Of a stretch of 64,000 nt of DNA, positions 15,001-27,610 are shown piece by piece. The first letter of the stretch is position 1. Each line of letters begins with the position of its first letter. Source of the stretch: Oscarella lobularis (taxonomy: Eukaryota; Porifera; Homoscleromorpha; Homosclerophorida; Oscarellidae); assembly GCF_947507565.1 (NCBI RefSeq), contig NC_089184.1, forward strand, positions 620,001 through 684,000, read 5' to 3'. Under the pieces are notes generated by a model. The model was not told the origin of the DNA. It saw only the letters and a program-made list of their open reading frames with translations, and made no database searches. Made by a program: the position numbers and the translations under genes.

Positions 15001-17926
15001 AAAATTTCAGTCAACCTCTAAATTGCGAACTATCAATCTCCAGACTGACGCCCCTGCAACGATTGCTTGTCTTGAGAACGATTCGGCACAAAAAATCGTT
15101 GTCTGCTCTTCAGCTGTTCATTGGATCTGTTCTTGGCAAAGAGTATTCTCTTTAATCTTTTCTAGTCTGTAGATCAAAGCTATTTGCTTTAGGTTCAGAG
15201 AAAAATCTCCTCTTGATTTTCACCAAGTTTACCTCAAGTCGACCGCTTCGGTACCGATTGTGCTGTTGTACGACGAGGAACCAGGGATGTCTTTTAATCT
15301 TGTCTCTTCGTTAGCAAAGCAGAAACAGGTGAATTTTAAAAATTACAATCGTATTGCTTTTCTATCCTCTGACCGTAGGTTGATTTGGAGACTACGATTG
15401 TCACTACGATCAGCGAGGCGCAAAGTCATAAAGTTGCCGCTTTAGTTCAAAGTGGAATGCGCCAGGTTTTTTGCCGTCACGATAGTTCTTGATTCAATCT
15501 TATAGATTTTCGTTTATAGGGTTTTTGGGTGTTTGTCGAATGCGTCCGTATTGCTCCGGAATTTCTGGCAACTTTACATGCGCTCTTTACCGCAGCATCC
15601 GAGACGAAAAGTTCGTTTCGACTCTGGATATCAGCAAACGCAGAAATTAAAACAGCGAGCCAATTTCTGTCCAATTCGTTTAAAGTGATGACTGACACGC
15701 CACTGGTAAGACACGAGCAGAGCTGGAAAAAAAGAACGAGCCAATGATCGCTTATTCGCTTTAGTCTCTCGTTCCTTCCGCCTTGACGTGCTTAAAATTA
15801 ATTGATTCTGGCACGATGAACTGGAGTCCTCGCAGTGAATGGGGCCCTCTGCTGCATCACCTCTGCTTCGTGCATAGCACTCTTAGAGTACGCTCTAAGT
15901 TGAAAAGAAACGGATTAAGAACGTCTTGCAAGTGGAATTTCAGACATTTTCTGGTACACACGGAAGATAATTAATTAATTAATTAATTAAAGTAATTCCT
16001 CGACGATGACTTTCAATTTAGGACGCTCTTCATTACTTTCGAGAAGAATTTGCCTTGGCAGACAAAGTCGATCCCAGCTGGGGTAGTACGGGCGCAAAGG
16101 GCTTATCGTGGGCAGGTCTTCGTCATCACATTACTCAGGTTCTATTTCTCATTTTACGCTGCTTTTGTGGATAACATTTTATTGTTTAGCTTGTATACGG
16201 AAGCCAAGTCTTGGACGCTAACGACTATACCGTCGTTTCTTCTGTCATTGACCACTGGTTCACACCGGCAGCCGTTAAAAAGGATTACGAAATGCTCAGA
16301 AGTACGAAAGAAACTGTTTTTGCTTAAAAATTAGATTTTCTTTTTTCACAGGCAAATACAAAGTTCCGTCCTCAACGTTTTCCTCTCCTTTACGAGCTGC
16401 CAACATAGCGCAGCCAATTCAAAACTCCAATTTATCTAATTGCTCTGACATATGCGGGCCGCTTCAAGTTTTGGAGGTAGAGAATTATCTCGTGCACGAT
16501 CAAACATTTTTATATTGTTCCTAGGCCGATGCTTTTGCTGAAGGACACAGCTTTGAACTATTAGCTGATCTGTTCAACGTTTTTGATCGGTTGTTGTTGA
16601 CGAAAGGCATGACGGAAGACACCTTGGCACCATTGCGAAGCTTGAAGTCAACTTCGCATTCTCTGCCAAGGAAGGTGTCATCTCCAGCCAGGCTAGCCGC
16701 GGAGAAGACGAAAAGTGCAATCGATCGAAATGCGAATTTCCTTCTCTCGAGCAGCCTGGCGTCTTTTTTGAAACCGGCTGGAGCAGAGCTTCCAACTCTG
16801 GTCAACAGCTTGGGGTCAAAACTTTTCAAGGGTTGGAGCAGGGTGAGGACAAAAAATCGTGACCTAGTTCGTTTGCAGTGCTGCGAACTGTTTTCCTGCA
16901 GGAGAACGTTTCAGAAAAATTGAAAAAGTTTGGTAGCAGCAGCCCGTACTGCTTGTGGATCAAGGAAGAAGTTCGAATCCTTCAGGATGGCGTAGATCGC
17001 ATTCGGGACGACCTTCAGGTGTGCTTGTTGTCTATTCATTCTTTGTCTTAGTCATTCATTGTTTCTTTGCCCAGTGTTTGAAGGACGCTCTGGACAGATC
17101 TGGTTCTGTTCTTCCTTTTTCTTGCGTTGTTGTTGCAAGCAGCTTGCGGCAAGGAAAAGTTCCATTGACATGGCGTTCGTATTTTCCTCAAAATTCGAGC
17201 GTTTGGAGCAAGTGGACTCCCTCGGCGTTTGTCTCTGACTTGAATCAGTGCTGCCAGCATATCGATCGAGCTCTCGGATTGGTAACAGCCAATTAAATCT
17301 AGAATTTGCTCGTGTAAACCGAAGTTTCAGGGAAGGGACAAAGTTCCTGGATTTTGGCTCGGAGCACTGGCCAATCCAAGAGGCCTGCTATCTACATTAA
17401 TCCAGGTGCAACGGGAGAATCTCTCATAGGCGACTTTACCCCCCTGAATTCGTTCTTAGGACGCATTCCGCGACTACGAAAAGAAATTTTCCGTCGTTGA
17501 TCAATTCGTCTGCACGACAGAAATCACCGGTCGAGATAAAGAGCACGTAAGTAGACCTCTCGATCGTTCGATTCCTGCCATCAAAACGGCGACTCGTAGC
17601 TTCGCGACGCTCCCGTCGACGGTCTCTACGCCGTCGGCGTTCACCTGTGGGGCGTCGCGTGGGACAAAGCGGCGATCGAAGTGAGCGACGCGGCGCCCAA
17701 GCCGAGCGTTCAGAGCATCCCTATCGTTCACGTCACGGCCGTCGCCGCGTCCGAAAAGGGATCCGGTGTTGATGGCGCAAAACTGGCGTCGACGTTCGCC
17801 TGTCCCTGCTACGCGACGCTCGACGCGCTCGACGCTCCCGTCATCTATATGGACATACGACGCGAAGACGTTCCCCAATCCCGCTGGCCGTTTCGAGGAG
17901 CCGTATTTACTCTTCGCCCCTTCTGA
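1..17926 (+). CDS. DNHD1: dynein heavy chain-like protein, DNHD1-type (5' partial, multi-exon)
   Basis: Large ATPase-ring protein of the dynein heavy chain family; canonical members move cargo or cilia along microtubules. The window opens inside its N-terminal tail: an acidic stretch at about 2-200 has no start codon before it. Dozens of short exons follow. In order I see AAA1 (P-loop AEAGFGKT near 5914, Walker B WVCFDDF near 6170), AAA2 (GSSGSGKT near 7390; WLCLDSPGSSAW near 7700), AAA3 (GPPGVGKT near 8860; FVDDLN near 9165), AAA4 (degenerate GRYGLNLTG near 10340), stalk coiled coil 1 (about 11390-11830), microtubule-binding domain (about 11900-12340), coiled coil 2 (12540-12960), AAA5/AAA6 and the C-terminal domain (VHLWGVAWDK near 17640). 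The stop is at 17924-17926. Family membership is certain. The DNHD1 assignment rests on the unusually degenerate AAA1 and AAA4 and is an inference. At least one intron (14388-14440) is GC-AG. Confidence 0.88.
11992..12031 (+). repeat. GCG/GCT trinucleotide repeat coding for poly-alanine
   Basis: A run of GCN codons inside the dynein-like gene encodes about a dozen alanines. It opens a low-complexity insert (Ser/Pro/Gly/Lys rich, to about 12155) in the microtubule-binding domain. Such tracts are prone to length change between individuals. Confidence 0.85.
15968..15990. repeat. (TTAA)n microsatellite in an intron
   Basis: Tandem TTAA units lie within an intron of the dynein-like gene, just before the exon that follows the acceptor near 16021. 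No function is apparent. Confidence 0.8.
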
Positions 17927-18097
17927 ATTCCCCCTCCACCGCCGCCGCACATTGTGAGCCCGCCGTATGTCGACAATGAACTCATTTTATTTTGTTTAGC
18001 GCGACTGATTATGAAAGAGTGCATCGTCTTTATTTTATTCTTTGGATAACCTAATCTACGAGGCTAACACACCAGGTAAAAAAATTCTAGGTAATAG

Positions 18098-20399
18098 TCA
18101 AATGTACTGCGGCGTCTCTTGGCCCGTCAAAAGTCTGTACATGAGTCCAGGCATCGTTTTCATGCTAATCTACGTGGGAATAAGAAATGCTGGCGCTTCT
18201 ACGGCTGCAGAGACGTACCTCGCCTACGGCAGCCGAGAGAATTTCTACGATTTTCTGATGCGACGCATCGACTGTGCTAATCCCGTTAATGTCAATGATT
18301 TGATGGCCAACCCGAATCCCCCCTCGCTCGGCAATACCTCCCCGCAAAATGCTACAGACCTAAATGCGAAGGAGGACGTTTTGCTAAAGAAAGACCGTTT
18401 TAATTAAACGACGATCGTACGGTGGTGCCTTGAACGCTAAATCCCAACTGATACTTCAAGTCGGGCCGAAATACGGTAACCTGCGTCACCGCTGGACAAC
18501 TGACGACTTTCAGAGACACGTTGGGAAGATTTCTACACGCCTTTAGGACGGAGAAACAGAGAACGTTTCACGGGGGAAAGCGACGTTCTCGTGCCAACAA
18601 ACCTTCACTATTTCCGTACACTTGCCGAGGGGAAGTCCGACTAGACTCGTTCCATTCAACGAGAGAATCTGATCGCCGACGTTTAGACGACCGGTTCGCG
18701 CGAGCGGTCCCGCTTTGGCCATGTGGGCTATGACGACAGTCGGTACCATGGAACCCCAGCCCGATTCCAGCAACACGACGCCTAGAATCTCCCCCTTCTG
18801 CTTCGTAACAATGACCTATATACAAAGTGAATGAGAGGTGATATCCCCCTGTCTAGGCAATCGCACCTCTTTCACTGCGCTCTTGTCGCTCAGAACCTTC
18901 AAGTCCTCCGTTGAGATTTTCTGGACGCTCAGAACGTCAGCGTACTCGGACACGGCCAAGCCCTCCTCTTGAATTCCGTGCGAGTCCAAGAAGTTGTGGT
19001 AGGCAATGTCAAACGCTTTGCCAATCGCTCTCGATATCCCATTAGACTAAAGAAAAAAAAATTGACAACGAAGCACAGATCCTTTGCCATGGCAACTGAC
19101 CGCTGACGACTCAAACACGTGACATACTATTCGCACGCGACGAACGGGCGACGGCGGCGACTCCGCCGAACCGTTCTCCGCCGACTGGGCCTCCGTCTCC
19201 GCCGTCTCCGCCGTCTCCGCCGACTCCGACGACGTCGACTCGGGAGCAGGAAACGTCTGCTGCGACAACGTCGACGGCGTCACCGGCGTCGACGGCACGC
19301 TCAACGACGTCGAACCGACCGATCCCGTCGACCGTCGTCTCGCCATGAGAACGAGAGAATTGCCTATGTCGGCGATGTAGGATATCGCCTTCAAGGGATG
19401 ATCCATGAGTAGGATCTGGGGACGGGTCGATTCGCTATGGTGTGACGGAGCGCAAGTCTGCGCGGAGTTTTAAACCTGATCGTTGCCGTGGAATACGGCT
19501 ATTCGTTTTGTCGAGACGAAGAGGAGGATGTCCGTCTTCGGCTGGGATTCTCCGTCGGGATCCTGGGGGGACACGCGCGCGTGACGGAGTCGCGATATTC
19601 TTTAGTCGAGATTACTTTCACTTGGCTGACGGCTTCGTGAGCCTGCGTCATTCGAACGCTTCTCGACGCCGGTTGAGTCGAGAGCAGGTGAGTGGAACCC
19701 AGATACTAAAATCCCATGTTAAATCGTTGTATTAGGAGCCCCTAGACTGCTGTGCCTTGGCCTTGAAGACGACGCCGTTGATATAATCCTCAGGCTTCAG
19801 CTCGGCTGAAAAAAATAATCAAGACGACAAATATGATATTATATTAATCACCGGCTGGAACAGGATCTTCCAACTGGAATTTGCCATCGCCACTCTAAAA
19901 GTAAGTCGATAGAATAGAACGTCAACTTGTTACCATGGTAACTTACTTGAGATGTAGCAGTCGGCTGTTCGTCGTGATCGCTAGGCGACCGTGTATCTCT
20001 CCCTTCCGACGGTTTCGAGTCGGAATCTGCCACGGGCGATGCAGCGTTCTTCTCTTCGGGTCGATTTTCGTCGAGTCTCGGTTCCAAAGCGTCTCTACGG
20101 CTCGGCTCGTCGTCGTCGCCGCCCCCATTCGACACGTCGTCTCCCGGACGTTCTGTTTCTTCGTTTTCGTCGTCCGATTTTGCCTTTTCTGGTTTCGCTG
20201 CGACTCTCGCGGCATTTTCGTCTTCGTTTTCGACGACGTCGACTCGCTCTTCTTCCGTTTCGTTTGCGTTCTCCTCGACACTTCCGTCTTGCTTTTCGAC
20301 AGTCGGTTTTGGAACGTCGGCGGCCTTCGTCTCTCCTTCGGAGGACGAATCGCGTCGGTTCGAGTCGTCGGACGCCTCCGCTTCGATCTTTTCGCTCAT
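18098..20399 (-). CDS. APBA: APBA / X11 / Mint adaptor: PTB plus two PDZ domains
   Basis: Scaffold of the X11/Mint family, which binds NPxY tails such as that of APP through its PTB domain and membrane proteins through two C-terminal PDZ domains, acting in trafficking and polarity. The first exon (20399 to about 19880) encodes an acidic, disordered N-terminus. PTB pieces follow: YINGVVF near 19780, [11 protein letters not shown] near 19640, and the family hallmark [20 protein letters not shown] near 19350, interrupted by a Glu/Thr/Ser-rich loop. PDZ1 ([33 protein letters not shown]) is near 18760-18600 and PDZ2 ([21 protein letters not shown]) near 18345-18240. Simple readthrough would stop at 18165. 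Removing a 49-bp GT-AG intron (18170-18218) instead joins to [20 protein letters not shown] and a stop at 18098, the family's conserved C-terminus. AATAAA signals on this strand lie at 18034-18029 and 18039-18034. ATG 20399 is preferred; an in-frame ATG at 20429 overlaps the ANAPC2 start. Confidence 0.93.
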
Positions 20400-20427
20400 C
20401 CTCACGGTTAGCGCGCGGTAGGGAGAC

Positions 20428-23400
20428 ATGGAAGCGCCATCTCGCCTACTGAACGTCGTTCAGACCACTCTGCGAGGTGAATACGCGGCTAATATTCCGA
20501 AATATACGTCAGTTTTCTTCCTTATAGATTCGGTAGACTTTTCGGCTCATTCGGACGCGATCCTGCAAATAGCGTCCATCAAGAGACAAAAACGGCTACT
20601 CCTGTCATCATTTCTTGGTCGATATTATAGGCGAGGGCTTCTATCGTGTTCAAATAGTTTCCTCAGGTGAATTTAATCGCATTTGCGCTGTCAACCTTTC
20701 CGAGAGCTTCTGGTCCGTATTTTCGAAAGTAAGCATGGAAAAAAAGGTCTCTAGTCTCGTTTAGTCACCCTTTTTGTATTCGAAGACAAAGAGTCTCGTC
20801 GACGCTGTCAATTATCTGCACGATTACGTACTCAAAAGGAAATCCTTTATTGATTTTTTGGGTGACTGTCTCGTGCCTCTCGTACGGTGAGAATTCGTTT
20901 TTTTCTTCTTCTGGAGTTCTGCTTTTCATTTTTTTTCATTTTTAGGGATCTGTGGGTTTATTGCTTGGATGAGATTTCAAACTCTGTTTTCGTTTTTGTT
21001 CCTTATCACGTCGAAGACGAGGCTTGCTCCTATTTTGAAGACGTCTTTGCCACGTTTACGGAATTGAGAGAATCTGGAGAAGGTAGAGCAGCAATAGAAG
21101 AAAAAGTTTACATTGTAACAAAACTCTTGGCAGTAATCGATAAAGCAAAGCTAAAGAATGCAGAGAATCTTTTCAAGAAGCTTAGAGAATTGCATCTGTT
21201 TGAAGTTGTCTTTGTGAAGACGTTCAACAATTGGATCAATCACAAAGTGCGTACTGCGCCCAGGAAGACCAAATAAGAAAATTTTTAATTGTACTTTCAG
21301 GTCATCTCGTTGTTGGAGAGCAACTATTCGGGTCAGTACGAAGAACCGTTGCTTGAAAAAGCCATATCGTGGATTGATAATATTGTACTATCGTGGCTTC
21401 AGTTTGCTTTCGGATCTGAGAGTAAGAAAGGAAAGTCGCGGCTTCTTCTTGATTTTGAGTGTACTTTCTCTCTTCTTTGTGGGGCAGGCTTGTCGTCTCA
21501 AATCGATCTTTGGAAGGATCGTTTGCACCATTTAGTGTACAAGGCTTTTTCTTCGATGAGGCAAGTTTTCTTTTTTTCTCTCGCAGTTGCCTAAGTACGA
21601 CTAATCCACTCTCTCAGAATGCTAGAGATGTTCGATATCATCGTGGACTACCCGGAGTCTGAAGCAGCTATTATTGACCTAAAGGTAAATTCTCTAAAAA
21701 CCAAAACCTCGTCGCGTCTATTTTTTTACCCTTACAGGAATGCTGGGAAAGAATCGACGAGAAAAAGACTCTAATCAAAATTTTAAAAACAAGGTCGAAA
21801 AAGAGAAATCACGTTTAACGTTATTAAATAGACTTTCAGCTTCAAACGGCGTCTTCTCCATCCCGGAGCTGACACAACAGACATCTTGACTCACTACGTA
21901 TCAACCATCAAATCCTTACGACTACTCGACCCCACAGGCATTGTTCTCGAACAGGCTGGCCAGCCCGTTAGAGAATACCTGAGGTACTACGATCGATTTC
22001 TCGACGATTTAATTCCCATTCTTTCAGGCATCGCGATGACACAGTCAGACGCATAGTCTCCAGTTTGATCGACTCTTCGTCTGGAGAATTGTCTGAGGTA
22101 ACTGTTTATGCATCTATGGAAATGACAACGCTTTTTATTCTACGCAGGAACTCATGCAAAATGAGCCCGTTCTTATTGAAGAGAGCGACGGGAGTGACTA
22201 CGAAGATGCTGAGAATTGGATGCCGGATCCTATTGATGCTGATCCTTGTGCGTCTTAATCTAACGATGTATAGTTATCACGTATTTTTAGCCACGTCAAA
22301 AAGTCGAAAATCGTCGGACATTATGAGGTTACTATTTTCCGAGAAAGTCGCCCCCTTAGGTGCAGTGTGTTTTTCTAGTTTGCTGGTGAACATCTACGGA
22401 AGCAAGGAACTGTTTATTGTAGAATATCAGTCCCTGCTGGCAGACAGAGTCCTCAGCTCTCTAGATTACAATACGGAGAAAGAAGTGAATGAAGATTCCG
22501 AGCGCCGTCTTTCTATTAATTAACGATCTCTTATCTAATCGAGGTTCGCAATTTGGAATTGCTAAAGCTTCGGTTCGGCGAAACGAGCTTGCACTATTGC
22601 GAGATCATGTTGAAAGACTTGGCCGAGTCAAAGAGACTAAACGGTCGCATTCACGAGCAAACCGAAGTGACAAAACGCGTCTCTGAATTGGCTAAAGTCC
22701 GTTTTGATCCTCGTGTCTTTGCAGCTACCAATCGACGTCAATTGCCTTATTCTTTCCGGATCCTTTTGGCCCACGTTAAAGGAAGAGAAATTTAAAGTGC
22801 CCGAAAGCGTTCAGAAGTAAATAGAGCAACGTCTGACTTCTGGTTTTACATTTTATGTATCGCCAGAGCGATGGACGCCTATGGAACGGCGTTTTCCCTG
22901 CACAAGGCCAATCGTAAACTGGAATGGCGCGAGAAGTTCGGTGTCGTGGATCTGGCCGTGGAGATGAAAGACCGAACGTTGGAATGTAAAGTGTCGTCGG
23001 CACAGGCGTCGGTTTTGATGGCCTTTCAAGATCAAGGTGAGCATTTAGCTGGGGGAGAGTGATTGCCTATTGGAATTCCATTGATTCAGATAGCTGGAAA
23101 GTTGAGGATCTAAGCAAGAGAATCGAAATGACGCCGGGACTACTGGAAAAGCGATTAGCGTTTTGGATTAATAAGGGTGTCTTGAAAAAAGACGCCGACG
23201 GCACGTATTATGTTGTTGAAGTCGAAGAAAGAAACCAAGCTGACAGTAGTCATGGTATCTATAAAAAACAAGACGTTTCTCACGATCATCTATTTCATCT
23301 ATTAGAAATGATCGATGAAGAGGAAAATGATTCGACAGTAGCACAGGCATCAGATCGCGAGGAAGAAAAACTGCAGGCAAGTTCAGTATTGATCTATCTA

Positions 23401-23629
23401 ATAAATATCATTTTTCTTCTAGACCTGTTGGTCGTTTATTGTTAGCATGCTGACCAACTTGGGCCAGCTGCCTTTGGAACGCATTCACAGCATGCTCAAG
23501 ATGTTCGCAATTCAAGGACCGAGCGGCGCAACGACCGAAATCACGCCCCGCGCGCTACGCGTGTTTTTAGACGCTAAAGTTCGAGAAGACAAGCTTGCCT
23601 TTTCGAACAACGCTTATCGATTGAGCTAG
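20428..23629 (+). CDS. ANAPC2: anaphase-promoting complex subunit 2 (cullin-like)
   Basis: Cullin-homology scaffold of the APC/C ubiquitin ligase, which pairs with the RING subunit APC11 to ubiquitinate mitotic regulators. Recognised from the conserved central and C-terminal part: ENWMPDPIDAD near 22210, SLLVNIYGSKELFIVEYQSLLADR near 22375-22450, RNVELLKLRFGE-type motif near 22550, EVMLKDLAESKR near 22600, and the winged-helix tail (SMLTNLGQLPLERIHSMLKMF to the stop at 23627-23629). The N-terminus begins MEAPSRLLNVVQTTL at ATG 20428. Many short introns. The intron 23377-23422 keeps the frame only if spliced from a GC donor (CAG|GCAAGT). The start codon is 28 bp from the APBA start on the other strand, and the stop is 45 bp before the next ATG. 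Confidence 0.95.
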
Positions 23630-23674
23630 CAACTGATTCTTTTGATATCAAAACTCGCGTTGCTATTGACGACG

Positions 23675-26614
23675 ATGCAGACTCGTCGAAGAGATTCGCC
23701 GCCGCCCTATCGCGATATCGACGAAGACCCCGAGTCGAGATTCGACAAACTGCCGCAGCCGTATCGATTCGTCGCGCGAATCCTCGACGCGTTCATCGAA
23801 ACGACGTGGCAGGAAATCGAGCGGCAAAAGCAGGCGAAAATCGACGCCGAATCGAAGCTCCGTCTTCGATCTAGCGTTCTGGACGCCTGGCGACCGCATT
23901 CGACAGAGACAGACGCTCGAAACGAGCTCAATTTAGGACGCAATTGCGTTTTGAGAGCGTGCGCCGACGGACGCCATCTTGTCGCCGCGCAAGAGACGAA
24001 ACTTCTCGTTTTGGACGCGATCGACGATCGAATTCGAGCCGAATTGCCAATCGAGAATGCGACTGCGAACGACGACGAGAGAATCGGTCTCGCCGTGGCG
24101 AAATTTGGAGAGGGAATGCTATTGGGACATTTAACTGGATCCGGAAGTGAAGAAAATGAGAAATCCGGTACGGTAGATGACGTCAGAGGAGCTATACACA
24201 TTGCATTCGATTTCTAAGGTTTCTTGAAATTGTATTGCTTCTATAAAGATTGTCTATTTGAGCTGCGAGACATGACCAGTCAGGTTTGTTTCTGAGAAGA
24301 GTATCTCTAGAGTACCAAGGACGTTACTTAGGATTCCTTGACTAGTGTGCATAAAATTGACTTGTCACCATCTGGCAATTTTATATCTATTTATCAAGGT
24401 CTGTATGACTATGTGCATGATGCAATGGAATCTTTTGCTTGAATATTTCTGTTTAGGTGGTGACAGTTCCACACTTGCTGTATATAGACTTCCTGTAGCA
24501 TCTTGGTTATCTGACGTGAATGCTGCTATTCAACAACAGGTCTCAGAAATATTTTATTAAATAAATAAAAGTTAATGATTGGCGTGTCAGGAATTGGCGG
24601 AGGAGGAGGAAGAAACCCCCGGAGAAACCAGCTTGACAGAGGTAAGAAAACTGAGACGACGTTGGACTGCGTGCGGTTCAGCTTTGCATAACTAACACCT
24701 AGAGAATAAGCAGGGGGGAGCATTACACGTGGGAAACCAACGCGACATTATTATGCAGCGAGGAAAGAAAAATTGCCTCTGGGAGTGTAGTAGCGTAGCG
24801 GGCAGCTAGGTCAATGAACGAAACGTGATAGTCGCTTTTTTGGGCTTCTTCCCAGTCGCAATTAGCGTCGCCTCTGGATCTGGGCCCTCTTCCAGTTAGT
24901 TGTCTGCATATTTTGCAGACGAGTGGTCGCGGCGGTTGGTCTGACTACGCGTCTGTCTACCGTGTAGAAACTGACGGGAAAATTGGCTAAGCCTGTTATT
25001 GTTCTGAGAACGAAGCCACCTGAATTAACCAAGCATCCGACCACATTTGGGAATCCGCTGGAAATGGCGGAAGCGTTCGCCTCGGGGCGTTTGGAGAGGC
25101 ACGGACGCCTTGGAGAGTATCACACCATGTCCGAGAGCTATTTGGAGGAGCGACGAAAGGCTGCGGATAAAGATCAGAAGCCCGCGCCGAGAAATAGGAG
25201 ACACTTGACCCAGTAAGAGACGAAAAAACGCGGCGTATAAAAATTTGCCTCTACACGGGTCAATCTCTAGTCTGCCTTCGTGTCTTTTTCTGAATTGCGA
25301 AGCTGTATCAAGTAGCGGTTCCAGCGTGCTTGTACTTCTATCTAGGACTCTGTTTTTTAGCTGAAAGCGAGATGGTTCTTAGCTGGTCTCATCATAACAT
25401 GGTGCATTGGTTTCCTCTTCAGACTCAGGGCAAAAGTAGGCCAACGCTTTTCTGAGTATACGTTTTTTTACATTTTTTTAGATGAGCCGCTGCCATCTTT
25501 GTCCTTGCCTTCTATTGGGATGATCTCTACTACGTGTCTCAGTCTTGACCAGAGAATGCTTGCGATTGGTTATAGCAATGGATTTGCCGCCGTTTACGAC
25601 AAATTATTTGGTAGCATTACTATTATTAATTGATCACAGGCGATTCCATTTCTTTCTTTCCTTTTTTGAGGCTCGATCGTGTGCAGACTGGTTCCGGCTG
25701 GTGATACCGGAGCAGTGACTTCATTGGCTGTTTTTCCGTGGAAAGAAAAGCCTGTCGGAATTTTTCGAATGGCCTCTCGAACGTATTGCCTTGTCGTTGG
25801 CCTAGAGAACGGTTCGCTCTGGCGAGCGTTTTTCCCCAACCAATCCGATACCACGGGAACGGCAATATTTGAGCGGTACGTAAGCGCGTACTTCTCTTCT
25901 ACCTTACTCTTATTTTCACTGCTGCAGGGATTATGATGATTTTAAAGCGATTCGCTCTCTCATCCACTGTCCTATGTATCCTTCTTTAGTATGCAAAAAT
26001 TGGTTATATTTTTTGAGAGAGATTTTTTGTTTTCTCTAGATATTTGCTCAGCATGGCTCCGCTTCTGTCTCAGTCAGAGAAGTGGAAAGTGGACGGGGAC
26101 TGTGTCAGTTTACCCTGCCTAACTTTGCTACTTTGAGTTGCATTACCTTTGTCAATGAAAGCAGAAGACTTTTTGCATGTGGAACAGGTGCAGCGTCAGT
26201 TGCAAGAAAATGAATGATTTTTTTATGGTAGGTCTTCTCTTTTAGGTACGCCTGATGACGGTGATCTGGCAGCCCAGATGACGCATCATCTTTATGAAAT
26301 ATCTTTGGAGCACCTGCCCGAATTAGACGCATATGTGAATTCATCACCTTCATCGCGAGAAGAAGACGATGGGAATCTTCTGACGGCACTGTCCGGTCCC
26401 GGAGGACTCGCAATAGCGGAAGAAGCGTTTGAAAAGAAACGGTAAAGGAGCGTAAGTTACAATCTCTAACGTGGGCAATAAGTCCCACGACTTTAGCTCT
26501 GAAGAACGAAACAAAATAGACGACTACATTGCGGAAAGGTGGGAAAGTCTCGCCGAAGAAGTTCGAAAATTGGAAGAAAAGCGTCAAAAAATCTCGCAGC
26601 CGCACAAGAGATAA
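23675..26614 (+). CDS. WDR93: WD-repeat protein, WDR93-like
   Basis: WD40-type protein. The first exon (ATG 23675) carries DKLPQPYRFVARILDAFIE, a motif I associate with the N-terminus of WDR93. Later exons encode blade-like strands (DSLTSVHKIDLSPSGNFISIYQ near 24333-24400; STLAVYRLPVASWL near 24470; KPVIVLRTKPPELTKHPTTFGNP near 24985; LSLDQRMLAIGYSNGFAAVYD near 25545; TSLAVFPW near 25720). It ends in a charged helix (about 26500-26611). The function of WDR93 is poorly known; in vertebrates it is linked to ciliated tissues. The ATG MQTRRRDS is preferred to an upstream non-ATG extension. The gene starts 45 bp after the ANAPC2 stop on the same strand. WD-repeat identity is strong; the exact orthology is likely rather than proven. 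Confidence 0.78.
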
Positions 26615-26807
26615 CGACAGTGGATTAATTAAAGAGAACGTAAGGTACACACCGAAATCACACTCTTCCTAATATCGTTAAAACGCAGAGCAGGCCATAC
26701 ACAAGAAAACGACTCTAACAAGCAAAGAACTTAAGGATCACTCCTAGACGCGACGCTATCAATATCAATATCGGTCAGGACTTCTGCCTCTTTCAACTCT
26801 TTGATTT

Positions 26808-26813
26808 TTTATT
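26808..26813 (-). terminator. polyadenylation signal AATAAA for RBM8A
   Basis: TTTATT on the plus strand, about 55 bp downstream of the RBM8A stop codon. Position and sequence suit a poly(A) signal. Confidence 0.6.
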
Positions 26814-26867
26814 ATAAAGAAAGGGAGGGAAAAATGAAACGAGGCGTTTCTTCACTCGAAGGTAAGA

Positions 26868-27555
26868 TTACCGTCTGCCTTTTGACTTGTACGGACCCTT
26901 GACGAAAGCCCAGTCAACAGTCAATCGTTTACCGAGCATGTTGGCCCCATTCAACGCCTCCAAGGCATTCTGCGCTTCCTTGAACGTGTTGAATTCAACC
27001 AAGGCGTATCCCTGAGAGACGAAGAGACGCGATCATTGGCTCAATTTAAATTCTTTACCACACCCACTTTGATAAATCCCGTACGACGATCGAGATTAAG
27101 ATGCATGTTCTTGATTTCGCCGTATTCGCCGAATTTGTCGTATATGTCGTCCTCCTGCGCCTCTTCGTTGACACCCGTTACGAACAATATCCAGCCTTCG
27201 ACGGCTGAGAGAAAGAGAAAAAAGTGAGATAGACGTCGTGAAATCGAAGAACTCACATCGCGCGGGTCCCGCGTTGGTTCCCTCCGTTTCCATCGCTTCG
27301 TATCCGTCGTCGATCATCGCCGCCTCCTCTAAAATTGCGCTTTCGATTGCTGAAATGCGGCTCGAAAGGCCGTTACCTCTAAATCCGCGCCCTTTTCGCT
27401 TCGTCGCCGACGATTTGAGCCTCGTGACGGCGTCTAGGTGCATGCAATTGACGAAAAGTGACGCGGAAAGATCGATACGATGTATTGCCTTCTTCGGAAG
27501 CACCGAGAGTTCCTAATTCTTGCGCATCTGGTTCGAGAACGAGGTCGTCGGCCAT
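26868..27555 (-). CDS. RBM8A: RNA-binding protein 8A / Y14, exon junction complex core
   Basis: Y14 pairs with Mago in the exon junction complex deposited on spliced mRNA, acting in export, localisation and nonsense-mediated decay. ATG 27555 gives [21 protein letters not shown] basic KRKGRGFRG motif typical of Y14 comes next (near 27400). The RRM then runs from [39 protein letters not shown]-type sequence (near 27200-27085) to [22 protein letters not shown] and [16 protein letters not shown], with the stop at 26868. Length and layout match the family. A minus-strand AATAAA lies at 26813-26808. The first intron can be read as GC-AG (GAAG|GCAATA) giving EEDAVTRLK, or as a weaker GT-AG intron; I could not decide. 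Head-to-head with the GH5 gene, 55 bp between ATGs. Confidence 0.95.
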
Positions 27556-27610
27556 GTTTTAAAGCAAAACGCACGCTAGACCCGTTCGCCGACGCCCGTA
27601 TACGGAGATA

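Noticed and set aside
18165-18347. APBA ending at the first stop after PDZ2 (18165)
   Set aside because: Splicing the GT-AG intron 18170-18218 restores the family's conserved C-terminus (MYRLLTGQ...YI); readthrough would give an unrelated tail.
19119-19412. Arg-rich open frame opposite the APBA PTB exon
   Set aside because: Shadow of the Glu/Thr/Ser-rich loop in the PTB domain on the other strand.
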